Below are positions 33,910 through 45,012 of a stretch of 64,000 bases of DNA, one piece after another. The position numbers and the translations under genes are program-made. How positions within the stretch are numbered: position 1 is the stretch's first letter; each line of letters opens with the position of its first letter. The stretch comes from Phyllostachys edulis (taxonomy: Eukaryota > Streptophyta > Magnoliopsida > Poales > Poaceae): positions 109,506,999 to 109,570,998 of the forward strand of contig CM070562.1 of assembly GCA_036346405.1 (NCBI GenBank), read 5' to 3'. The notes under the pieces were generated by a model. It had not been told where the DNA came from. It saw only the letters and a list, made by a program, of their open reading frames with translations, and did not search any database.

Positions 33910-34482
33910 TACCCTCTCATCTCGGATGCCTCCCCTCCCCTCTGGCGCTGCTAGCCCATCTCCACTCTCCTCTCCAGCTGTAGCCCCATCTCCCGTCTCC
34001 TGGCCGGTCACTGCTACTCCATCTTCCCTCTGACATCGTCACCCCATCTCCTCTCTCCCCTCTGTGCCAGATCTATTGCGACACGGCGGCGGCGACGCAA
34101 TGGCGAGATCTTAGTTGGCACGGTGAGAGTGGCACCGGTGCGGTGGCGAGATCGTGGCCTAGCGGCGATGTAGCAATGAGCGTGTGGGCAACACAACGGC
34201 TCGGTGTGGCGAACGCGGCGCTGGCACGATGCGGTTCAACATGGCAGCGAAGCGACGTGGGCACCCCAGGTCCCAAGGTGCGGGCCCTACAAAAGGCAAG
34301 ATTTAGATACAACTCTATCTCGCAATGCAATGCTTTGTTGTATCTTAGTGTCTTGATCTTGTGAGATAGTTGTATCTATGCTAGATACAACTTTCTCTCC
34401 TCTCTTCTTTTAACTCTTGTCCACGTCACATCTCATCCTATGTGGATAGCCTTAGATACGGTACATCATGGAGCATTGGGAG
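33910..34482. other. MITE-like sequence interrupted by insertions
   Basis: GC-rich to about 34270, then a MITE-like right half with repeated TAGATACAACT motifs (34295-34400) ending GAGCATTGGGAG, where the MULE is inserted. The matching left end (GGCATTCCCAATGC) lies near 32781. Confidence 0.45.
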
Positions 34483-34860
34483 GAGTTTTTTGCCGTATTA
34501 GCGTGATTTCGTTTCGTATTTACAAAAAATAGCGGCAGCGATTTTTTTTTGGGCAAAATTAGCACCTTGATCGCACGGCCGCCGTGCGGCGGCCGCCCCA
34601 GCCTGCCTACGCGCCGCTTTTGCATGGCCGTCATGTGGTGGCACGGCCGCCGTGCGGTAGCGCCCCTGGCCGCTACGTGTTCAGGGTTAGCAGTTTTAGG
34701 GTTTAATCCGGAATTAGGGTTAGGGTTTAATCCGGTTTTGACGATTTTTGTTTAAATTTTAAAATATAGCAAACGACTTCAAAAAATTATGAAATTTTGC
34801 GTGGAGCCTCCCGACAAAGTATACTTGCTAGTGTAAATTTGCCATAATTTTATTCGTTCA
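34483..34860 (+). repeat. left terminal inverted repeat of the MULE
   Basis: About 378 bp aligned by eye to the complement of 40475-40813. The outer 100 bp and the last 170 bp are most alike. The GC-rich middle (34575-34670) is longer on the left, with a palindrome-like GGCCGCCGTGCGGCGGCCG. Confidence 0.85.
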
Positions 34861-35542
34861 AAATTATTCTCGCAATTTTATATAAGTATATTGTTTGTAT
34901 AGATTTGTAAATGTAGAAAATAAGCTCCAAAAATTATATTTTTTGGGGGGTGTTGTAATGTTTCGATAATTTTATATGTGTTTTGGAATTGTCTCGGAAA
35001 TTTAGGATTTAGGTCGCGAGAATTTGGATTTTATGTTACGGAAATTAGGGTTTCATGATTTCATGTGACTTGGAATGTATTTGAGATTTGCTGATGTTTC
35101 AAAGTAGGCCTGCTTGTATGTAAACATCTTGGGTTATATTTTGGTGATATACATGTTTTGATAGCAAGGTATATTGGCGGTCTAGAGGAGGTTGTGGAAT
35201 ATTCCAAATATGTTATACTTTTCCCTACTTCTGAAAAACTATCTCTTGGACTCGTAATAATATTTTGTGATTGTTGTATGTTGTTGTGGTGCACTAAATT
35301 TCTGAAAAATTTTGTGAGGTAGCAATGATTCGTAAATACGAAGGTAGGTGATATTGCGATGCGCTAGAAAATTCATACATGGTAATATACACGACAGTTT
35401 TGGAAAAATGGCGCAACGATAACAACACGACAGTTGATCTGACAAGGGGGTTACATGGCACGCAGGCTAATGAACCAAGGATGGTACACGCATGCCTTTA
35501 GGGAATTAGAAATACATGGGATATATGGAGAAGAGGGTTGGA

Positions 35543-36088
35543 CTACTGCGTGGACTGGGGCCATTTGCCATTCCTTGCGAGCTCGATGTTGTACTCCTCG
35601 CTGGCTGCCTTAGCCTCAACTACCATTTCCCACTTTTTCTCGCGCTCCCTCTCACGAGTCTCGCGTTCCCTACGCCTGCACGCCTCGAGATAGGCCTGCG
35701 TCTCCCGTCGGATACGCTCGTTGTGCTCTTCGGTGCGGCACTCCTCCCCCTCCTCTTGTGGCCCCTGTTGGCATCCTACTCTTCACAATCGAGAGTCAAC
35801 TGGTCGTGTGGGTAGATCTCTAGCTCGATCCACTTGCGGTAGCCACATAGCAGATCTGGGGACTACGGGTAGACGGGAGAGGTTGTTATTGCGGACTTTG
35901 AAAGAGAAATGGTAGGGGAATATACTGTAACTTGTCCTTACAGGCTGCCGATAACGGCTCGTGTCCCAACGGCGATCGGTATAGTCGCAGGAGTAGTTCG
36001 TGCAACCCCAATAACGCTTGCCCAGGCTTAGCCGATGCTTGGACTTGAAGAACTTGCATCTGTCCTTGCACCAACAGAGGGGCGGCAT
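35543..36088 (-). pseudogene. GRF-type zinc finger with coiled-coil tail, inside the MULE
   Basis: From ATG at 36088 the minus strand reads MPPLCWCKDRCKFFKSKHR and then CTNYSCDY, i.e. a CxC..C..C arrangement with a conserved aromatic, like GRF zinc fingers (nucleic-acid-binding fingers also found in plant transposon proteins). After a frame change the sequence continues KWIELEIYPHD, as expected downstream of plant GRF domains. Then comes a strongly charged helix (RRERETRERER, EEYNIELARNGKW) to a stop at 35543-35545, probably a coiled coil. The break between the two parts could be an intron or a frameshift; an in-frame stop after LDCEE suggests decay. Confidence 0.65.
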
Positions 36089-36300
36089 CTCCCCCTTGGG
36101 TAGGTGTTGCGACGAATGCTCAGTTGGGATGTTGTGGTAGGCTGCTACGGGGGCGGCATCATTGCGGGGAGGTGGCCTCCTGGCACGCTCCTTTTGTTCC
36201 TCCTAGGCCGCATACTCCCTTTACATTTCGCGGATCTCCTCCTAGTGCTTATCCATCTGAGCGAGATTGTGTTGAAGTTTGGATGCAGGAAAACCCGGCG

Positions 36301-36560
36301 TGGAAAGGGTAGTACTTATATGCCGAGCCGACGCTGCGTACGCGACTGAATTGTAATTCGGTTGAAGGAAATTCGCGTCTACTAGGTAGCAGCCCTGAGG
36401 AGACTCGTTGGGTCACGTCGTTGCACAAAGCTGACTCGTTGGGCAATGAGGCACGGGAAGCAGACCCGAGGAGAAATCATGTGGTAATGCTGCGTCATGT
36501 CTCTACGGGAAGCAGACTCGTTGGGTCACGTCGCTGCGGGAAGCAGCCTTGTCAGGCCAT
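36301..36560. repeat. degenerate direct repeats between the two MULE genes
   Basis: The motif GACTCGTTGGGTCACGTCG occurs at about 36402 and 36506, with a shorter GACTCGTTGGG near 36430, and GGGAAGCAGAC/GCAGCC variants alternate between them. This is a local tandem pattern of roughly 50-100 bp. Confidence 0.5.
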
Positions 36561-36803
36561 GTCATCCTTAAAAGCTGGGGAGGTAGAGTTGTCATTTCCC
36601 TATGAATTGTGTGGTCTTGTCGTTCGGAAAAGTTAGCGTCACAGTGTGTTGTCTTTTCGTTTTGAAAATTCAAAGACGTTTTCATACATAAAATTTGAAG
36701 CGTTACAAGCATTACATGATACGCGCGTTGACTCCCTCAGGATTTACAATCATTACATGAACCAATTTAAGACCTTTTCATATATTAAATTAGAAGCCCA
36801 AGT

Positions 36804-39354
36804 TCACATGATATAATATGGCTCACTTGTCTGAGTCTGAGCCACTACCCTCTGCTCGTTGCGGTGGCCTCCGCGTGCGCCTGGATGTCTTGCATCAGGC
36901 ATGCCCTGTGGAGTACGTGAAGCGGTCGGGTGAGAGTGTGTCCATTCGGAGGGGGTATGGAGACCGTTGAGGTGGCGGAGGTGCACCGGTAGGCTCAGTA
37001 TGGCCGAGCAGAGTCTGGTAAGCGTACATGTCATCGTGATAAGGCATGCCGGCTTGGGGGACACCTCCGAAGAAATCATGAGCGACGAGCTCGAAAAATT
37101 CACTCCCGGGGTACGATGCCTGCAACTCCGGTTGCGCGGATGAGCTCTGCCCTTGGACGTACGGTGGGACAACGAACCCGGAGGAGCTCTGCCCTGCGTA
37201 AGCTCCAAACCCTGGCTGCCATGATCCATACCCTGACGATGTGTAATGCTCCCTGGTAGGAGCTAGGAGGCCCGTGTCATCATCATCATTCGTCGTGAAC
37301 TGATCGTCACCCCACGATCGACTGAAGGCTGCAAGACGGAACGATGTTAGTACAGATAAACACTTGGGACATGAACTGAGAATCTCGTACCTCCCGGATA
37401 TCTAGTGGAGATGACCGACGGGGAGCGCTAGTCTGTGTACCAAACGCAGCCGGTAGAAGTGATTCATCCCGACGGACCTGCGGCGGGAGAACGACATGAT
37501 GTTAGTGCAACGTATGGCATAACCAAAAATCATAACGTAGATTTTTACATAACTTACCTCCCCGCTAACCTGGCCTACGGATGATCGACAGGGAACGCTA
37601 CGACGCCGGCTGGACACGCTAGGTCGTGCTGACCTAACGGGTGAGCACGACCCCCCCACTTGGTGCCCGATGCGCAGGACGTCGTCCGTCGAACGACCGC
37701 AGCTCAAGTTCTTTACTATCTTCTTCAACTCTATGGCGACGTACCTCAAAGTTTTCAGCATCCCCGCCGGTGTTTTGTCTGGGTTGCCGATGGCGGCCTC
37801 CGATGTGTCCAAGATGCGTTGCGCCCGCTCCAACTATAGTGACGTAGATACAACATTCATTAACAAAGAGTACAAATATCGTCAATGAAACGACCAGAGG
37901 TTGTAAGTGTCTTACGCTGTCGTCACGCCATGAAGCGCCGTGATGATCGTACGCGCGACGGAGGCTCTCCTGGTGCGTCTCCTCTGACTCCAGCTCCGGG
38001 CGCTTCGGTGGAGGAATAGTGAGTCTTGCGCGTGTACGTGGCACATACCACTCCAAGTACACACTATATGTCTCAGGGTTGTACGCACACCGCTCAATTA
38101 AGACATCCATGTGCACCTCCTCCATCCATGTTGTAGTCCACTCTGCTGGACCAGACGCCAATCCTTTATATGCCCACCCACCCTTGATTGCCTACATTTC
38201 CGAAAGGATTGATGTTAGAAAAGAAAACATAAGAACTGTAAACATTACTCGGATGAAGTTTGACTCAGAGGTGTACGGTTCATTTGCAAGAGCCTCGTGC
38301 TCGAGGGGGGCACGACTGCATTTAACTAAATCGACGACACGCGCTACGGTGCATAAGGCTCCACCATATGTGTGAACACCAGGTTGTAGGTCATCCTCCA
38401 TAACCCCTTGTCCTGGATGCATTGCACGGACAGCCCGTGCGGCGCTACCATGCACATGAACTGTGGATACCATGGATTCCATATGATGTTGCTCTCGTGC
38501 ATGGACTCGAACTCGTTATGGTACAACGAGTAGCATCTCACCGGCCTATCCTTGGCCCAGCACAGACGACCAGCAGTTCACCGTGAGCCCATGGTGGGTC
38601 CATCTATCACGTCTATCGGGGGGCGTACGGGTGCACCGCTATCTCGATGTACGATCACCCAACCGGGAAGTGCTCCCACACAACCCCTAGTATGTGGCGC
38701 AAATGACGGCTGACCCCCAACTATATTGAGACATCGGCCCAGCCTCGCGTCAACCAACGACTCGGCAAGGCGGACGTAGCTTGGGTAGCACCAATCGCAC
38801 TGTGTGGTTAGAAACAGGATCCAACCAAAGAGCCGAAGAAGGTAGGCTACGAGGTGCGTCCTAACGACCTCGTCATGTGCACCCTGCGGGCAATCATTGA
38901 ACTGCCTCATCCAAGCTTGAGGGACGCCACGTGCACCCTCCGGGAGAGGTTGGCCGAACCGCTACTCCAGCATAGCCTTCCAATGCACCGGCGGAGGGCC
39001 TGGAACGAGCGGTTCACCCCGGATCGGGAGACTGGTCAAGAGCGAGAAGTCCTACAGGGTGACCGTCATCTTACTCCACCGAAAGTGGAATGTGTGCATC
39101 GCGGGCCTCCACCTGTTGACAAGTGCTGATAGCAGGCTGGCGTCTAGGAGAAACCGGCGTCCGAGGAGCACCAGCCTCGCAAAGGGCAACAAGCCCGTGC
39201 CCTGGAGGATCGAGACGTAGCGACCGTCCAGCTCCCAGGAATCCCTCCCCGCCTAAAGCTGTAGGGGTGAAGGGCCATCGGTGTCACCGACGATCCACAG
39301 CTTGCACCGGTGGTCCTCACCGTAGAAGTGTTCGAGAAGCGCCGGTAGAGACAT
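36804..39354 (-). pseudogene. plant mobile domain (PMD, MAIN-like) protein gene, degraded
   Basis: PMD proteins (MAIN/MAIL1 family, often annotated as phosphatase-7 long-form homologues) are shared between transposons and host genes. From MSLPALLEHFYGEDHRCK at 39354 the minus strand follows the domain order: GRYVSILQGTGLLPFARLV, NRWRPAMHTFHFRW, DFSLLTSLPIRGEPLVPG, VVRTHLVAYLLRLFGW, SQYSWGSAVICATY (shifted frame), HESNIIWNPW, and in the next exon WTTTWMEEVH..VYLEWYVPRTRARL (38161-37930). A further exon (37833-37600) gives ERAQRILDTSEAAIG, and the last (37229-36804) a Gly/Pro/Tyr-rich tail. Four in-frame TAG codons and a frameshift interrupt it, so it is probably dead, although introns obscure exact joins. 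Confidence 0.8.
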
Positions 39355-39420
39355 GGCTTGCAACACATGCAATAGACGAAATATTAGTGAGAAGATTGAT
39401 AATGACCATAAAATAACTAG

Positions 39421-39844
39421 CATGAAATAATTAGTTGTATGAATAACTAACAGTGCATGATGTCGTTATTTTTCTATTTTCTAATTGTTTAAAACTAATT
39501 AATTAAGACAAACTAATTACTTTGTAACTAATTAACGTCGTCTCAATAATTACACACGTTAACCCCTGTTCTTTCCCTTTGCTAAAAAATATTAATTGCA
39601 TATGTGTGTGTTCATTGCATGGTGCATGCATACTTGAGTACGTAGTAACTAATTGCTTGCATGGTAACTAGGAGTGGATGTTGTCATTATTTTGGCCAGC
39701 ATGTACATGCATACTAGAATAACTTGCATGTCATTATGAACTACCACGAAATAATTAGTTGCATGAATAACTAGCAGTGCATGTTTTTATTATTTTCATA
39801 TTTTCTAATTGTTTAAAACTAATTAATTATGACAAACTAATTAT
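39421..39844 (+). repeat. 100-bp direct repeats in the MULE upstream region
   Basis: A segment with TGAATAACTA.CAGTGCATG and TAATTGTTTAAAACTAATTA appears at 39421-39520 and again at 39745-39844. It lies upstream of the PMD gene start, in AT-rich DNA that would be its promoter. No gene in 39360-40470. Confidence 0.75.
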
Positions 39845-40474
39845 TTGTTAAATAATTAACCTCGCCAATAGTAAGTGCATCGCATGATATTTTCTTAACT
39901 ACAAATTACAGATTTAGAACTAATTATTTATGTAACATTCGGTAAATTATCTTCTAATGAATAATTTACGAACCTAGCAATACACTTCTTGGTAAATTGG
40001 TAAATCTAGCACCTAACTACTTAAATACACAATTAATAAATAATTTACGAACAACAAAAAATCGATGAAGATAAAAATTACCTGCTAGAGATAAAAATTA
40101 CCTGCTAAATTGGCTTATAATGAGGGCGGTTAATAAGGCTAAAATGTTCCCAGAAATATAATCAACACAAAGAGCAACTGAAAGAGAGAGAGAGCGAAAG
40201 AGAGAGTGAGCGAGCGAGCGACTGTGAAATCAAATAGTGCTCGTCGCTCGCTAATTTATAACCGAGAGGGAATCCTTTCTCGCACACGATAGGTTTTAAT
40301 TTGCATGCGGCAAACAAGGATTACATGGAATAGAAAGATGTGACGGGATGGTAAGATTGGTTAGTGGAGCTTTCGGTGGAAAAGAAAGACAAATTGATTG
40401 GTGGAGCTTTAGGTGAAAAAGAAAGGCGAGGACGAAACCGAAACTCTAATCGGGAAACCGAAACCCTAATGGGG

Positions 40475-40813
40475 GGAGAGAGCACGTGGCGGTTCTGGAC
40501 GAATAAAATTATGGGAAATTTACACAAGCAAGTATACTGTGTCGGGAGGCTTTACATAAAATTTTATAATTTTTTTAAGTCGTTTGCTATATTTTAAAAT
40601 TCAAACGAAAATCGTTGAAACTGTATTAAACACTAACCCTAATTCCGGATTAAACACTAACCCTGAACACATGGCGGCCCGGGGCGCTACCGCACGGCGG
40701 CCATGAGGAAGCGGCGTGTGGTAGTCGGGGCACTAATTTTGAAAAAAAAAATATCACTGAGGCTATTTTTATAAATACGAAACAAAATCATACTAATACC
40801 GCCAAAAATTTCA
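40475..40813 (-). repeat. right terminal inverted repeat of the MULE
   Basis: Inverted counterpart of 34483-34860, about 80% identical by eye. Its GC-rich core is shorter (about 40675-40735). Confidence 0.85.
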
Positions 40814-40822
40814 CATTGGGAG

Positions 40823-41267
40823 TGCCCCGTAGTACATATCAACAGTGTGGATTACATTAGTAGTAGTAGAAAATTTGTCATTTTCCTATGTAAACGAGAA
40901 GTGTTTGTTAATGTCTAGTCATGGACTCACGGGGGCGGCATAAGTAGTGGATGGAAACGAATATCTCGTGCTAGGTGCATGTGCTCAAATAATACTAGCA
41001 GATTGGTCGAGCTGGCGAGTTGGTCACATTTCGAGGATTATTCTAACGTGGCTGGCTGGCTGCCCAATGAACAGGCACTTGACATGTCTGAAATTTTGGT
41101 TCAGAGTTCGTAGTCTTCATGCGGGGCGGAGAGATGGGCATGGTCGAATACATCTCACAGCAACGCAATAAGCGGGTCAAATCGGGCTAAATAGTACCCT
41201 ACAGTAATATTGTAGAATATATATATATAACGGTTTTAACTTAACAAAAAAGTACTGTAACTATTAA
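40823..41267. other. flank of the MULE, no gene
   Basis: The first bases (to about 40830) complete the interrupted MITE end. The rest shows no gene or repeat. Confidence 0.4.
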
Positions 41268-43218
41268 TCTGGACTTTACTTTGTGTCTTCTATGCTCTCG
41301 CGTGAGTGTGTTTCAGTCTTCTGTTTGTATGTGTTTTTTGTCCAGGCCGTTCCTGTGAGACGGTGGTGCCAATAATTGGTAGTAGAGCGAGGTTCAATGT
41401 GAGGAGAGTGTCCACCCGGTGGCGCCGGCGGCTGGGTACGGCGCGGCATGGTACCCGGCGGAGCGGGCAAACCTGACGATGGCGTAGAACCTGTTCGAGG
41501 ACCAGCTGGAGCGCAACGTGGAGCAGTTGTCCAAGGTGCTCACGACGGACGTGCCGGTGCTGCCTGGAGGCGACGGCTTCGGGCGCGGCATGGTCGCGAC
41601 ACAGGCTTCGGCCCCACGCGGTGCGACGGCGTTTCGGCTCTGGTGCAGCGGCACTTTCAGCGAGTCGCGGCGGCGGCGGGCACGTCTAAAGGTGCGGAGG
41701 TGCACAAAGCGCGCGCGCGACGCAACGGCAGCCGCGAGGGCGGCAGCGCTATGGCGAGAGCGGTGCATGCGAAGCGGCGCCAAGACAGCGGTACAGCAGC
41801 GCGGCATGCACAACAATGCCAGCCTTTTGTCGTGCGCAAGGCGCGGGCATGCGCGTGAGGCACACGGGCGAGCAAGCGTACGCGGGTGTGTGCGTGCGAG
41901 GGCTAGTTGACGGTGCAGCGCCACGCAGGGGTGTTGGCGCACGTAGGCGACGGTGCAACCGGTGTACATTGTGGAGCATGCGGCTCCGCGGTGAGGAGAG
42001 CCGGAGCGTTTGGGCGAAGGTGCACAGGTGGCGACCATGAGTCGGTTGTAGCACCATGCGCTCAAGAGCACGACGACGAAGGTCCACGCAGCCAGAGTGA
42101 GGCCAGCGCGGTGTGCCGGAATCGCACGTGACGTGCACACCGGCGGCAACGACGTGATTGCCGTGGAGTTGACTGACGACGGTAGTCTCCACGGGAGGTG
42201 AAGGCTGACGGCGGCAAGGTGGGGTGGTGCAAAGCCGTCGGGAGATGAGTCGGCATGAGGTCGACAAATGGCGATGGCATGGAGGCCGTCAAACGACGAT
42301 GGCATGGAGGCCGTCGTCGCAAGAAGAGTCGAGGTCGGAGTCGCCCAGTGAGTCGTGTCACCGGCGGCGAAGTTGTGACGGCCAAGAGGTAGCGGTGAAG
42401 AATGGAGACGAAGTATCTCCAAAAATACATGCTATCAAAGAGCGTCGTCGTCAACCGGCAAGACAAGATGGGCGACTGTACTGTCTATTTCCATGTCCTA
42501 ACGAGAAGAACTGCCAAGTGCATGGGCTGCGGTGACGTCCATGTTCACAGTCGCGGATGGTGGAGGGGCGACTGTAATGTCCCTCAAGTGTAATCACGTG
42601 GCGAGGACGATTGTACTGCCCCTCAAGGCGGAGTGCACCACGTGGCAGAGAACCAGCTACGAGCATGAATTTGGCGACACATAAAGAGAACTTGTGTTGG
42701 AACTTCCTGGAGACAAGTGTTGAAGATCGTCAATGGCGTGATGAGTCGTGCAAGAGGCCGTTGCGTGTGGCAACAAGGAGAAAGCTGTTGCGCGTGGTAA
42801 GAGGTTGCGGGCGATCCACAACAGTGAGTCGGTATGTTAAGATTAGAGAAAAAATTGTTAGCTATGATCTTAACTTAATTGGTTTTTGCGTGTAGCATTA
42901 GTGTTTTTTTTTGCACGTGACTAGAAACGGCAGCACTAGTGATTAGAAACGGCAGCACTAGTGGATACTAATGACTAGAAACGGCAGCACTGGCAGGCAC
43001 ATTCTATTCATGGAGTTACTAGTAGTGCATTAGAGCTATTAGTTGCTTGTAAGTCTTTTGTTACTGAGTATAAATAAGAAAAAAAAAACAAAAAAGGTTG
43101 AGAAGTTGGATAGCACAAAAAAAAATTGAGTCTCCTATGTTCTCGTGTGAGTATGTTATAGTCTTTTGTTTGTGTGCGTTTTTAGTCCAGACCATTCCTG
43201 CGATTCGGCTGTGCCAAC
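41268..43218. other. GC-rich block between direct repeats; possible captured fragment
   Basis: Two direct repeats of about 100 bp (about 41268-41370 and 43116-43218) share GTGTGAGT.TGTT.TAGTCTT and TTTGTCCAG..CCATTCCTG-like sequence. They bracket a GC-rich block open on both strands (minus frame of 342 codons at 41394-42422, plus frames at 41448 and 41518). On the plus strand near 41470-41540 the peptide NLFEDQLERNVEQLSKVL resembles a C-terminal helix I associate with Ariadne-type RBR E3 ligases. It is preceded by a stop, and similarity fades after it. I would treat it as a captured or decayed fragment. The long minus-strand frame has no domain and is probably a composition artefact. Confidence 0.35.
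42912..42992 (+). repeat. short repeats of GACTAGAAACGGCAGCACT
   Basis: The unit GAYTAGAAACGGCAGCACT appears three times (about 42918, 42942 and 42971) with spacings of 24 and 29 bp. Confidence 0.85.
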
Positions 43219-43376
43219 AGCCCGCACGCGCTACATGCGTGACGGATCATAGGAAACACCCACCGACACCGGCCGGGACGCGGGACGCCAAACGCGCGCG
43301 GCCGGCTTCCACGGTGACGAAGCGATACCCACGGCCACGGGACGATACCATTGCAAGCAGCAGGTGACGAAGCGAT

Positions 43377-43918
43377 CCCTCCGTTCCAATGTGCGTGACG
43401 TTTTAGGAATTCGAAAGTGTTCTGATTTGTTTGACGTTTTAGGGCTTTTATGTGATATTTGCACATGCTCTTACTAAACTACCCATGCTTTTATTTAATG
43501 CCACTCCGTTGTTTGAGACATGATTTAATGAGAAACAAAGGCAGAAGGGGAGGGAGTGAGCTTGCTCACTGGCTTGCTAAGGCAGTGGCCAAGCAGCCCA
43601 TTCAGGCTGAGACTTGGTCTCAGCTGGGTGTCTCACTCGGGTTGGTGTGTGTGTGGTGGGAGGGAGGGGGGGGGTTTAATTGAGGACTGAGCTGGGGTTC
43701 AGCTGCACAGGAAGTATAGGCCTCGGCCGCCACTGTTCGAAAGTTAGCTCCGTGTTAAATCTCATGAGAAAGTGCTCTTCTTCTATACTGTTGACCGGAT
43801 GGGGAAAATCCCGGACGTTAAAAAAAGGGCAGAAGGCGAGCTAATTAAATAGGGGCAGATAAGTCAATTCACATCAATCCTTAATTCATGTACAATGAGC
43901 TAAAACGTCAAACATGCT
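43377..43918. mobile_element. Stowaway-like element, right end truncated
   Basis: The left end is CCCTCCGTTCCAATGTGCGTGACGTTTTAGG, of the CTCCCTCCGTTYC type of Tc1/mariner-like MITEs (given here only as landmark). The right part ends TAAAACGTCAAACATGCT, its inverted partner, but lacks the last ~10 bp because another MITE starts there. The interior holds GAGCTTGCTCACTGGCTTGC and G-rich sequence with no coding domain. Confidence 0.5.
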
Positions 43919-43919
43919 A

Positions 43920-44282
43920 GGGCATCTCCAACAGTTAGAGATAACTTTGTCTTTAATATATTCTACATCATCTTTAGAGACAACATCTTCGGTTGCTTCT
44001 AATGCTTCACCTTGGCTAGTATCTTAAGCATGCCATGTAGGTAAATTGATGATGTTGCACCATAGTTAATGAGGAGAGATAGTACTCTAGTATCTAATTT
44101 GGATACCAGTTTGGGCTCGAAATCCAACGCGTAAAATTTATTGTATACTCATGCATGTAATTAAATGAAACAGCCTAAGATACTACACAATAAGAAATCT
44201 TGCATTGGAAAGATAGTATCCTAACACTCCTCATCCTCATGCACTAAGAAACTGTACTAAGATATTGCCCATTGGGAGCAGC
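43920..44282. mobile_element. Tourist-like MITE
   Basis: The left end GGGCATCTCCAACAG and right end CCCATTGGGAGCAGC form an imperfect inverted repeat, with CTA on both sides (43917-43919 and 44283-44285). This end type is abundant in rice and also forms the interrupted element at about 32781-34482/40822. Confidence 0.55.
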
Positions 44283-44619
44283 CTACAATAGATAGTCTCT
44301 AGCACACTCTTCAACATTGATATTTTATAATTTTTCTTTGAAACAGGTCTATATATCAACTAGAGTAGATTAAGGTATCATGTCTTGTTTCGTGTGCACA
44401 ACAGTCTCTTCAAGAAGAGAAGACTTATGCTCTCTCTCCTCCACATAGTATTTTGTTGAAATGATATAGCTAAAAGACGATAATAAATATACTATTAGAT
44501 ATGGCCCTAGAACAGAGTAACATTTAGCCGACTAGCCAGCGGCACTCGGCTTTCTATTCTACTCGTACGGCCTACTGACCGATCAACTCCGCAGTTTGCA
44601 CCGCGCGCGTGCGGTAACT

Positions 44620-44625
44620 GAGACA
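44620..44625 (-). promoter_or_regulatory. AuxRE core (GAGACA/TGTCTC)
   Basis: GAGACA is the complement of the auxin response element core TGTCTC bound by ARF factors. A second copy lies at 44979-44984, in the probable leader of the Aux/IAA gene. Aux/IAA genes are classic auxin-induced ARF targets. Six-base matches are weak alone, so this rests mainly on gene context. Confidence 0.35.
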
Positions 44626-44873
44626 CTGAATTTGACAAAGCCCACAGGAAAATTAAAGTCACTGCATGGTGCAGGGGATTACTCCTACTGATTAGCCTTA
44701 GAGCACACCAAATTAAAGGGCCGGGTCGTTAGGCTACAAGAAATCAAAGCAAAGCAGCAAAACATGGACTCAACAGGCAGGCAGGGTCCCCTAAAACCCC
44801 GACACCCTGCCCCCTTTCCACCGTTTCTTCCTAACCTGCTTCCGCTGTCGACCAACACACTGCCGCTGCAAGT

Positions 44874-44883
44874 CTATATATAC
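44874..44883 (+). promoter_or_regulatory. TATA box of the Aux/IAA gene
   Basis: CTATATATAC lies about 130 bp before the start codon at 45013, in a region that turns pyrimidine-rich just downstream, as expected for a plant core promoter. Upstream 44286-44873 has no other gene. Confidence 0.6.
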
Positions 44884-45012
44884 ACCGGCGACTCATTGTT
44901 GCTCACGACTTCATCGATCTAAAGTTCTCCTCTCCAGTCTGTGTAAAGAGGAGTACAACGCAATCACAACTAGCTAGCGAGACAGCTAAGGGATCGGATC
45001 AATACGATCGAC

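Larger units (their letters stand above)
34483..40813 (-). mobile_element. 6.3-kb Mutator-like element carrying PMD and GRF genes
   Basis: An exact 9-bp duplication CATTGGGAG (34474-34482 and 40814-40822) flanks inverted repeats of about 340-380 bp (34483-34860 and about 40475-40813). These share GCCGTATTAG, TTTCGTATTTA, a GGCCGCCGTGCGG-type GC core, ATTAGGGTTAG and ATAGCAAACGACTT. Such long inverted repeats with a 9-bp TSD define a MULE. The interior carries, on the minus strand, a degraded plant-mobile-domain (PMD) gene and a GRF-zinc-finger/coiled-coil gene. I see no MURA-type transposase. The element is inserted in a MITE next to 34482. Confidence 0.92.

Noticed and set aside
41394..42422. 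342-codon minus-strand frame
   Set aside because: No domain, biased to Arg/Ala/Ser/Pro, and overlapped by long frames on the other strand; best explained by GC-rich composition.
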